DNA of 5,143 bases from assembly GCA_035705985.1 (NCBI GenBank), contig DASSVP010000144.1:1-5143 (forward strand). The letters run 5' to 3'. Shown here piece by piece: positions 1 to 5,143 of the stretch (within the stretch, counting starts at the first letter, position 1; each line of letters begins with the position of its first letter). The DNA comes from JACVRW01 sp035705985 (GTDB lineage Bacteria > Actinomycetota > Thermoleophilia > Solirubrobacterales > Thermoleophilaceae). The position numbers and the translations under genes were made by a program. The notes beneath the pieces were generated by a model that searched no databases, was not told the DNA's origin, and saw nothing but the letters and a program-made list of their open reading frames with translations.

Positions 1-39
1 ACCGCGGTCTGCCGCCTCAGCCATTCACCGCATTCCTGC

Positions 40-69
40 TCGGGGCAAGGCGCCCTGGCGCCTACCCGA
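40..69. repeat. Inverted repeat, two-part GC-rich hairpin
   Basis: The inner stem AGGCGC (48-53) pairs perfectly with GCGCCT (58-63) around a CCTG loop. The outer stem TCGGG (40-44) pairs with CCCGA (65-69), separated from the inner stem by a small internal loop (GCA opposite A). That gives 11 base pairs in 30 bases. No T-tract follows on either strand, so it is not a classic intrinsic terminator. It could be a T-less actinobacterial-type terminator for a gene left of the window, or chance structure in GC-rich DNA. Confidence 0.45.
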
Positions 70-195
70 AACTACATCCGCCCGTGTCCGCGCGCAAGCA
101 GGACAGAGCAGTGGCGCGCGAACCCTGCGTACCGGAATGGATCGCTACCAGCGCTCAGCGCGAGAAGCGAGAGCGCGCGATCGGCGTGCGGTCTT

Positions 196-212
196 CCGGA
201 CTCGCGGTCCGG
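196..212. repeat. Inverted repeat, short perfect hairpin
   Basis: CCGGAC (196-201) pairs with GTCCGG (207-212) around the five-base loop TCGCG. It lies about 120 bases past the 3' end of tRNA-Ser on the minus strand, where it could help end or trim that transcript. No T-tract follows, and a six-pair stem can arise by chance at this GC content. Confidence 0.3.
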
Positions 213-331
213 TGCGATATGGCGCTTGTGCGGATCCGAAAGCCCCATTGCACGCGGTCGACGCGGTTCCAGTTAGTGCGGCCAGACCGGGGCAAAACCG
301 CTGCCAATCGACGTCGTCGCCGATGATCTAG

Positions 332-420
332 CGGAGGGGGAGGGATTCGAACCCTCGGACGACGTTGCCGCCGTCAACGGTTTTCGAGACCGCCCCGTTC
401 AACCGCTCCGGCACCCCTCC
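332..420 (-). tRNA. tRNA-Ser, anticodon CGA
   Basis: This 89-nt gene folds as a class II tRNA. The acceptor stem GGAGGGG/CCCCTCC is perfect over seven pairs and the discriminator base is G, as in serine tRNAs. The D stem is CCG/CGG with the loop GAGCGGTTGAA. The anticodon stem GCGGT/ACCGT has one G-T pair and encloses CTCGAAA, putting the anticodon CGA at 386-384. The T arm is GAGGG-TTCGAAT-CCCTC. The long variable arm GACGGCG-GCAA-CGTCGTC forms a seven-pair stem with one G-T pair, capped by a GNRA-type loop. This long arm is the main identity element for seryl-tRNA synthetase. CCA is not encoded, since C then T follow the discriminator, so it must be added enzymatically. The tRNA reads UCG, a serine codon used by nearby genes, including the codon for the catalytic serine of the S8 protease. 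Confidence 0.96.
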
Positions 421-430
421 GAGAGCGCTG

Positions 431-459
431 ATGATAGGGACGCTAGAACTGCACGTCCG
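431..459 (-). promoter_or_regulatory. Likely promoter of tRNA-Ser
   Basis: On the minus strand, TATCAT (436-431) matches five of six bases of the -10 consensus. The CGGACG hexamer (459-454), 17 bases upstream, matches the -35 consensus only in its GAC core. Transcription would begin near 424, just a few bases before the mature tRNA 5' end at 420. The -35 part and most of the spacer lie inside the last codons and stop of the cyclic-di-GMP gene. The -10 position fits well; the -35 is weak. Read-through from the upstream gene is also possible because no terminator lies between them. Confidence 0.5.
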
Positions 460-2170
460 CCTCGAGGAGCGTGTCGATCTCCTCGGGCGGCAGGGGGCGG
501 GCGAACAGGAAGCCCTGGCCCAGCGGGCAGCCGAGCTCGCGCAGGTCGGTCACCTGTTCGCTCGTCTCGATGCCCTCGGCGACGACCTCCATCTCGAGCG
601 CGCGGCCCATCGCCACGGCGGCGGCCACGAGTGCCGAGTCGGGTGAGTTGGCCGCCATCCCGGCCACGAACGACCGGTCGATCTTGAGGATGTCGGCGGG
701 CATCTCCCGGAGGTGGTCGAGTGAGGCGTAGCCCGTGCCGAAGTCGTCGATCGCAATCCGCACGCCGGCCTCGCTGAGCTCACGCAGCGCTCGGAAGCCG
801 GAGTCGCGGTCGGCCATCGCGGTGCTCTCGGTCACCTCGATCGTCAGGCGGGAGGGGTCGAGCGCCGAGCGTCGCACCGCGTTCAGGACGGTCGTGACGA
901 CGTCCGGATGGGTCAGCTCGCGCGCGCTCAGGTTGACCGCGAGGCCGAAAGGCGTGTCGACGCCGTTGCGACGTTCCCAGTCGCGCAGCCGACGGCACGC
1001 CTCGCCCACGGCCCAGGCGCCCACCTGCACGATCAGGCCGCTCTCCTCGGCCACCGGCAGGAACTTGTCGGGGGTGAGCAGGCCGCGGACCGGGTGCTCC
1101 CAGCGGATCAGCGCCTCGGCGCCGACCATGTCGCCGCTGTAGAGGCTCACCAGCGGCTGGTAGAAGAGCCGCAGCTCGCCGTTGTCGAGCGCGCGCTGGA
1201 GCTCCTGTTCGATCGACAGCGCCTCGACGGCGCGCTCGCGCATGGCCATGTCGAACAGCTCGGTGCGGGCGCCCCCGCGCTCCTTGGCGCGGTACATCGC
1301 GGCGTCCGCGTCCTCCACGAGCCGTGGCGGCGACACGTCGTCCTCACCCGGCTCCGCCAGCGCGATCCCGATCGAGGCGCTGAGCCGCAGCTCGGCGCCG
1401 CCCGCGCGCAGCGGCCGCGCGATCTCCCGCTGGAGGCGGTCGGCCACTCCCACCGCCTCGAGCACTCCGCCGACCGACTCGCACAGGATCGTGAACTCGT
1501 CGCCTCCGAAGCGCGCAACGGTGTCCTCCGGCCGGAGCGCCCGCTGGATGCGCGCGGCGACCTCGCGCAGGACGCCGTCGCCGGCCGTGTGGCCCAGGCT
1601 GTCGTTGATCCGCTTGAAGCGGTCGACGTCGAGGAAGTAGACGGCTGTCGACTGCCGATCCCCGCGCCGCTCGATCGCTTGGAGCAGCCGGTCGTTGAAG
1701 AGAGCGCGGTTTGGCAGGCCGGTGAGCGAGTCGTAGAGCGCGAGGCGCTCGAGCTCGGCCTCCATCCGCTTGCGGTCCGTCACGTCGAGGAACACGCCGT
1801 AGAAGAGCGGCGGCTCACCCCCCTCGTCCCCGCGCACGACGGTCATCTCGTCGCGGATCCAGATGACGCCGCCGTCGGCACGGCTGATCCGGTACTCCTG
1901 GACGAGCGACTCGCCCGAGCGCTCGCACTCGGCCTCGTTCGTGGTCACGCGCTCGGCGTCGTCCGGGTGGAGCAGGCGGTCCCAGAGGCCTCCATCCTCG
2001 ATCCAGTGCTGCTGCGAATAGCCGAGCACCCGCTCGATCGAGGGACTGATGTAGAGGCACGCGCCGTTGATCCCCGGCTCGTAGACGTAGGCGACCGACG
2101 GGACGCCCTCGGCCAGGGGGCCGTACGTCGACTCGATCCGCTGGAGGATCGTCTTCGGATCCACGGACAT
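443..2170 (-). CDS. PAS-GGDEF-EAL cyclic-di-GMP synthase/phosphodiesterase
   Basis: This 575-residue protein has three modules and no signal peptide or membrane segment, so it should be cytoplasmic. A PAS/PAC sensor domain (about 22-135) contains YISPSIERVLGY and LHPDD, as in the PAS_3 group, and a short linker leads into the GGDEF domain (about 145-305). There the active-site motif GGDEF is at 222-226, with the inhibitory-site motif RPED (213-216) exactly five residues before it. The EAL domain (about 315-570) keeps its metal-binding and catalytic residues: E352 of EALIRW, N413, E445, D475-D476 of DDFGTGYASL, K496, E532 and Q552. Known chemistry is GTP to cyclic di-GMP by GGDEF and hydrolysis to pGpG by EAL. 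With both sites intact, the net direction cannot be told from sequence; PAS input probably sets it. The ATG start has no clear Shine-Dalgarno sequence. The gene begins 31 bases after tadA and is probably co-transcribed with it, although a GATAAC sequence in the gap could be a weak separate -10. Confidence 0.95.
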   Translation of the reverse strand: MSVDPKTILQRIESTYGPLAEGVPSVAYVYEPGINGACLYISPSIERVLGYSQQHWIEDGGLWDRLLHPDDAERVTTNEAECERSGESLVQEYRISRADGGVIWIRDEMTVVRGDEGGEPPLFYGVFLDVTDRKRMEAELERLALYDSLTGLPNRALFNDRLLQAIERRGDRQSTAVYFLDVDRFKRINDSLGHTAGDGVLREVAARIQRALRPEDTVARFGGDEFTILCESVGGVLEAVGVADRLQREIARPLRAGGAELRLSASIGIALAEPGEDDVSPPRLVEDADAAMYRAKERGGARTELFDMAMRERAVEALSIEQELQRALDNGELRLFYQPLVSLYSGDMVGAEALIRWEHPVRGLLTPDKFLPVAEESGLIVQVGAWAVGEACRRLRDWERRNGVDTPFGLAVNLSARELTHPDVVTTVLNAVRRSALDPSRLTIEVTESTAMADRDSGFRALRELSEAGVRIAIDDFGTGYASLDHLREMPADILKIDRSFVAGMAANSPDSALVAAAVAMGRALEMEVVAEGIETSEQVTDLRELGCPLGQGFLFARPLPPEEIDTLLEADVQF

Positions 2171-2201
2171 TGAGATCGTTATCGGCAGCCAGGCCGCGGA
2201 A

Positions 2202-2672
2202 CTATCGCCTCGAGGCGAAGAATGCGCGCAGCATTTCAGCGGCCTCGTCCGCGAGCAGGCCGGGTGCCACCGCCGGGCGGTGGTTGAGGCGCGGGTCGGC
2301 GAGGACGTCGAGCACGCTTCCGGCTGCTCCCGCCTTCGGGTCGTCGGCCGCGTAGACGACCCTCGGCACGCGTCCGAGCACGATCGCGCCGGCGCACATC
2401 GCGCACGGCTCGAGCGTCACGTACAGCGTCGTGTCGAGCAGGCGCCAGCTCTCGAGCCGGGCCGATGCCTCGCGCAGCGCGAGCACCTCCGCGTGCGCCG
2501 TCGGATCGCGCCGGAGCTCGCGCTCGTTGCGAGCAGCCGCGATCACCTCGCCCTCGTGGACGATGACCGCGCCGATCGGCACGTCGTCGTGCTCGAGCGC
2601 TCGCTCGGCCTCCCGCAACGCGAGCCGCATGAAGTACTCGTCGCGCGGGAAGACGCCCGGGCTGACGCTCAC
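2202..2672 (-). CDS. tadA: tRNA-specific adenosine deaminase TadA
   Basis: TadA deaminates adenosine 34 to inosine in tRNA-Arg(ACG), so that one tRNA can read CGU, CGC and CGA; it normally works as a cytoplasmic homodimer. The 156 residues follow the bacterial TadA pattern closely. The zinc ligand His60 and the proton-shuttling Glu62 lie in TAHAE, and the other two zinc ligands are Cys90 and Cys93 in LEPCAMCAGA. Other family sequences are DEYFMRLAL near the N terminus, VPIGAVIV, and the segment DPKAGAAGSVLDVL. E. coli TadA is about 167 residues and has a longer basic tail. The start is GTG. It was chosen because it overlaps the SDR stop codon by four bases (GTGA), has a GGTGG sequence just upstream, and keeps the N-terminal helix; an internal ATG at residue 15 would cut that helix off. 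The overlap implies translational coupling to the SDR gene. Confidence 0.96.
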   Translation of the reverse strand: MSVSPGVFPRDEYFMRLALREAERALEHDDVPIGAVIVHEGEVIAAARNERELRRDPTAHAEVLALREASARLESWRLLDTTLYVTLEPCAMCAGAIVLGRVPRVVYAADDPKAGAAGSVLDVLADPRLNHRPAVAPGLLADEAAEMLRAFFASRR

Positions 2673-3772
2673 GGGGCCACCATCCGCCGCCCCACGTACC
2701 GCTCCGCGAGCCGTAGCGCGCCGAGCGCGCCGGCGCGGTCGGCCGCGCGAACTCCGGCCGCGGCCAGCGAGAGCGCCGACGGCCGCCCGCCGCCGAGCGT
2801 GCCGCTCGCGATCAGCTCGCGGTACCAGTCGATCGTGTCGGCGAGCGTGCGGTCGAGCGGCCGCGCCCGGTAGCCGAGCTCGCGCCGCGCCTTGGCGGAC
2901 GAGTAGCGCCAGTTCTGCGCCATGAGCACGAGCCCCTCGGCCGAGATCGGGCTGGGCAGCCCGGCCGCCTCGGCGGCGCGCGCGACCGCGCCGGCCTCGC
3001 GCGGCAGCACGATCAGCGGATGGCGCACCCCCGAGAGGCGGGCCACGTGCTCGAACAGCTCGACCCAGCGGATGTCGTGGCCGCCGAGCACGTAGCGCTC
3101 GCCCGGCCTGCCGCGCTCGGCGGCGCGCAGATGCCCCTTGGCGACGTCGCGCACGTCCACGACGTTCGTCTCGCCGTCCACCAGCGCCGGGAGCCGCCCG
3201 CGGAGGTAGTTGCCGATCATCCGCGTGGAGGTCTCGCCCGGCGCCGTGCGGTCCACCGGCACGCCGAAGACGTACGACGGGTTCACGATCACGACCTCCA
3301 CGCCCTCGCGCGCGCCGGCCGCGAGTGCCTCCGCCTCGCCCTCGTGCTTGGCGTCGGGATACGCGAGGCCGAGGCCGCCGCCGCGGTAGACGTCGGCCTC
3401 GGTGCCGGACTCGCCCGGCGGCGCCGGCCCGATCCCGGCCACGCTCGAGGTCAGCACCACCCGCGCGACTCCCTCCGCCGCGGCCGCCTCCACGGCCAGC
3501 CGTGGCGCGAGCGCGTTCAGCTGCCAGACGCGTTCGAGCGGATGCGAGCCGACGAAGCCGGCGCAGTGATACACCGTGTCGCAGCCCCGAAACGCTCGCC
3601 GCAGCGCCGCCCGGTCGAGGACGTCGGCCCGCACGGGGTCGACGGGGGTGTCACCGAGACGTGTGAGCCTCGCCTCGTCCCGATACGTGACTCGCACGGG
3701 TCCGGATCGGGACGCAAGTTGTGCGACGTGCGCGCCGATGAACCCCGTAGCGCCCGTTACGCAAGCCGTCAC
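2669..3772 (-). CDS. NAD(P)-dependent epimerase/reductase, HpnA/DFR-like extended SDR
   Basis: This 367-residue protein is an extended short-chain dehydrogenase/reductase. The Rossmann cofactor motif GATGFIG is at 7-13, an acidic turn (RADVLD) is near 48-53, and the catalytic Tyr138 and Lys142 form YPDAK (YxxxK), with Ser109/Ser110 in LTSS. VIVNPS (161-166), NYLRGRLPALVDG (188-200), VDVRDVAKGH (205-214) and GERYVLGG (224-231) resemble the hopanoid-associated sugar epimerase HpnA and dihydroflavonol-4-reductase-like proteins. No hopanoid gene lies nearby, so the substrate is unknown and I give no symbol. Residues about 323-367 extend past the usual family end as an Ala/Arg-rich helical tail with no recognised domain. 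The GTG start places the nucleotide-binding motif at the usual distance from the N terminus, but no clear ribosome-binding site precedes it. It is the first gene of the presumed SDR-tadA-cyclic-di-GMP unit. Confidence 0.88.
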   Translation of the reverse strand: MTACVTGATGFIGAHVAQLASRSGPVRVTYRDEARLTRLGDTPVDPVRADVLDRAALRRAFRGCDTVYHCAGFVGSHPLERVWQLNALAPRLAVEAAAAEGVARVVLTSSVAGIGPAPPGESGTEADVYRGGGLGLAYPDAKHEGEAEALAAGAREGVEVVIVNPSYVFGVPVDRTAPGETSTRMIGNYLRGRLPALVDGETNVVDVRDVAKGHLRAAERGRPGERYVLGGHDIRWVELFEHVARLSGVRHPLIVLPREAGAVARAAEAAGLPSPISAEGLVLMAQNWRYSSAKARRELGYRARPLDRTLADTIDWYRELIASGTLGGGRPSALSLAAAGVRAADRAGALGALRLAERYVGRRMVAP

Positions 3773-3782
3773 AACTTACGTG

Positions 3783-3811
3783 TGGGCAATTTGTTCGTGC
3801 CTTCGTACACT
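3783..3811 (+). promoter_or_regulatory. Candidate promoter of the S8 protease gene
   Basis: TGGGCA (3783-3788, four of six matches to TTGACA) is followed after 17 bases by TACACT (3806-3811, four of six matches to TATAAT, with the key TA and final T). Transcription would start near 3818, leaving a leader of only about 14 bases before the ATG at 3832. The leader has no purine-rich ribosome-binding site, which suggests nearly leaderless translation, common in actinobacteria. The match is moderate, and other sigma factors cannot be excluded. Confidence 0.4.
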
Positions 3812-3831
3812 CCGCTGTCCACCGTAACCAA

Positions 3832-5142
3832 ATGCCGATACGCCTCCTCCCCCTGATATCCGCGCTCGCGGTCTCCTTGGTCCTTCCCGCGGGCGCGCAG
3901 GCGACCGGCTACGTCCCGGACGAGGTAATCGTCCGCTACGAGGCCGGGACGAGCGGAGGGGTCGCGGCCCAGGTGACGGAGTCCGCCGGCGCCGAGGCGA
4001 TCCAGACGCTGCCGGGCGGCTCCGAGCAGCTCCAGATCGACGACGGCGATTCCGTGCGCGAGACGATCGCCGAGCTGCGCGCCGACCCCAACGTGGCCTA
4101 CGCGGTCCCGAACTGGCGGGCGCACGCGGCGGCGACCGCGCCGAACGACCCGAGCTTCCGGCTCCAGTGGAACTTCTACGGCGACTACGGCATCAACGTG
4201 CTCGAGGCCTGGACGCTCGCGGAGCAGCTCGGAGCCCCCGGCGGCCGCGGCGCCGTGGTGGCCGTGCTCGACAGCGGCGTGGCGTACGAGCGCCGCGGGC
4301 GCTACCGGCGCGCGCCGGACCTGCGCCGCTCGACGTTCGTGCGGCCCTATGACTTCATCGGGCGCGATCGCCATCCGAACGACGTGTTCGGCCATGGCAC
4401 GCACGTGTCCGGCACGATCGCGCAGACGACCAACAATCGCGTGGCCACCGCGGGCATCGCCTACAACGCGAAGATCATGCCGCTGCGCGTGCTCGACTCG
4501 AACGGCGAGGGCGATTCGGCCGCGATCGCGCGCGCCATCCGCTATGCCGCCCGCCACCGCGCGGACGTGATCAACCTGTCGCTCGAGTTCCCGGCCGAGG
4601 TGCGCGCCGCCGAGATCCCCGACGTGCTGAGCGCGATCCGCTACGCGCACCGCCGCGGCGCCGTCGTGGTCGCCGCCGCCGGCAACCAGGCCGACATCGC
4701 GGTGGCCTATCCCGCCAGAGCCCAGTCGGTGATCGCGGTGGGCGCCACGACGGTCACGGGCTGCCAGGCCGACTACTCGAACGCGGGCGAGGACCTCGAC
4801 CTCACGGCTCCCGGCGGCGGGATCGACGCCCCGAACGCGGACAGCGCGTGGGACAGCGCGCACTGCACGCCCGACGCGAAGGGGCGGCCGATCATCCAGC
4901 AGACGTTCACGCGCGGGGTGCAGCGGTTCGGCCTTCCGCGCACGTACGAGGGCACGTCGATGGCGAGCCCGCACGTCTCCGCGATCGCGGCGCTCCTGAT
5001 CGCGTCCGAGCGGCTCGGCCCGAACCCCTCGCCGCGCGCCGTCGAGGCGCACCTCGAGGCCACCGCGCGGCACACGGACCGCCCGGACCGCTACGGCGCG
5101 GGTCTCGTGGACGCGGCCGCCGCGCTGCGCCCGGCGCCCTAG
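3832..5142 (+). CDS. Secreted subtilisin-like serine protease (S8 family)
   Basis: This 436-residue protein is a secreted endopeptidase made as a pre-pro-enzyme. Residues 1-24 form a Sec signal peptide: an early Arg, a hydrophobic core (LLPLISALAVSLVLPA) and an AQA cleavage site before T25. Residues about 27-98 resemble the inhibitory I9/fervidolysin-type propeptide (YVPDEVIVRY to NVAYAVPNW). The catalytic domain runs from about 105 to 432 with the full triad: Asp147 in VAVLDSGV, His188 in GHGTHVSG and Ser376 in GTSMASPH. Asn285 of AAAGN supplies the oxyanion hole. Between APG (326-328) and GTS (374-376) lies a loop of about 45 residues, much longer than the roughly 18 in subtilisin BPN'. It carries Cys345; the only other cysteine is Cys311, so a disulfide is likely. 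There is no C-terminal domain or membrane anchor, so the enzyme should be released. The first in-frame start is ATG 3832. The gene is transcribed divergently from the SDR gene, 59 bases apart, with no obvious functional tie to it. Confidence 0.95.
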   Translation: MPIRLLPLISALAVSLVLPAGAQATGYVPDEVIVRYEAGTSGGVAAQVTESAGAEAIQTLPGGSEQLQIDDGDSVRETIAELRADPNVAYAVPNWRAHAAATAPNDPSFRLQWNFYGDYGINVLEAWTLAEQLGAPGGRGAVVAVLDSGVAYERRGRYRRAPDLRRSTFVRPYDFIGRDRHPNDVFGHGTHVSGTIAQTTNNRVATAGIAYNAKIMPLRVLDSNGEGDSAAIARAIRYAARHRADVINLSLEFPAEVRAAEIPDVLSAIRYAHRRGAVVVAAAGNQADIAVAYPARAQSVIAVGATTVTGCQADYSNAGEDLDLTAPGGGIDAPNADSAWDSAHCTPDAKGRPIIQQTFTRGVQRFGLPRTYEGTSMASPHVSAIAALLIASERLGPNPSPRAVEAHLEATARHTDRPDRYGAGLVDAAAALRPAP

Positions 5143-5143
5143 G

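Larger units (their letters stand above)
1..331. other. Gene-free region downstream of tRNA-Ser
   Basis: I see no convincing gene here. Two plus-strand frames stay open from the left edge, one to a TAG at 274-276 and one to a TGA at 324-326. Their translations are rich in Arg, Ser and Cys, show no recognisable motif, and use codons that the neighbouring genes avoid (ATA, CTA, TTA, AGA, AGG). By hand count the first 300 bases are about 68% GC, only slightly below the coding part, so composition gives no clear sign of foreign origin. The stretch contains two inverted repeats (40-69 and 196-212). It lies immediately 3' of the minus-strand tRNA, the side on which tRNA-targeting integrative elements insert, but no integrase or att-like copy of the tRNA end is visible. 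Confidence 0.6.

Noticed and set aside
151..176. GCGCTC (151-156) and GAGCGC (171-176) as a further hairpin
   Set aside because: The stem is six pairs with a 14-base loop in very GC-rich sequence, which is easily explained by chance.
84..326. An 80-codon GTG-started frame in the left region, open back to the window edge
   Set aside because: It has no family resemblance, an Arg-rich end, several rare codons, and no ribosome-binding site. A remnant of a gene entering from the left cannot be wholly excluded.
332..420. The tRNA as a substrate of the neighbouring TadA
   Set aside because: TadA edits A34 of tRNA-Arg(ACG). This tRNA-Ser has C at position 34 (anticodon CGA), so there is no adenosine to deaminate there.
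908..2173. A 421-codon plus-strand open frame opposite the PAS-GGDEF-EAL gene
   Set aside because: Its translation is low-complexity (Arg, Ala, Val, His, Asp) with no motif. The opposite strand encodes three complete, motif-perfect domains. Long antisense open frames are expected where third positions are nearly all G or C.
2171..2201. A separate promoter for the cyclic-di-GMP gene (GATAAC close to the ATG)
   Set aside because: It matches the -10 consensus in four of six bases but lacks the first and last T, and I see no -35. Co-transcription with tadA is the simpler reading.
3020..3856. A 278-codon plus-strand open frame opposite the SDR gene, reaching into the protease start
   Set aside because: It has no recognisable motif and biased composition, and it would clash with the well-supported SDR gene and the protease promoter.
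3769..5073. A 434-codon minus-strand open frame opposite the S8 protease, running into the SDR start
   Set aside because: The translation is Arg/Ala/Val/Gly/His/Asp-rich without any domain. The plus strand carries an intact signal peptide, propeptide and catalytic triad, so this is a GC-driven shadow.

Overview
The window looks like ordinary chromosomal DNA from a very GC-rich actinobacterium. GC is near 70%, third codon positions are strongly G/C, two of the four start codons are GTG, and Shine-Dalgarno sequences are weak or missing. The PAS-GGDEF-EAL protein and the small subtilase both resemble proteins I associate with Thermoleophilia (Solirubrobacterales and relatives). That placement is an inference from protein style, not from a marker gene.

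Layout. Positions 1-331 hold no convincing gene, only two GC-rich hairpins. Four minus-strand genes follow, read from right to left: an extended-SDR NAD(P)-dependent epimerase/reductase of the HpnA/dihydroflavonol-reductase type (3772-2669), the tRNA adenosine deaminase tadA (2672-2202), a PAS-GGDEF-EAL cyclic-di-GMP enzyme (2170-443), and a tRNA-Ser with anticodon CGA (420-332). The SDR stop and the tadA start overlap by four bases (GTGA). The cyclic-di-GMP gene begins 31 bases after tadA ends, so these three probably form one transcription unit. The tRNA starts 22 bases beyond the last stop codon and has its own good -10 box. A 59-base divergent intergenic region (3773-3831) separates this cluster from a plus-strand gene for a secreted subtilisin-type (S8) protease (3832-5142), complete to its stop codon one base before the window ends.

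How the genes relate. TadA (wobble-inosine formation on tRNA-Arg) and tRNA-Ser(CGA) both serve translation, but TadA does not act on this tRNA. No shared pathway links the SDR, TadA and the cyclic-di-GMP enzyme; the arrangement looks like housekeeping co-transcription. All four proteins keep their catalytic residues. I found no mobile element, CRISPR array, toxin-antitoxin pair or defence system, and nothing that amounts to a new system. The points worth a second look are modest: a cyclic-di-GMP enzyme with both active sites and an inhibitory site intact, the promoter of the tRNA, a C-terminal extension on the SDR, a cysteine-bearing insertion in the protease, and the structured gene-free DNA downstream of the tRNA.
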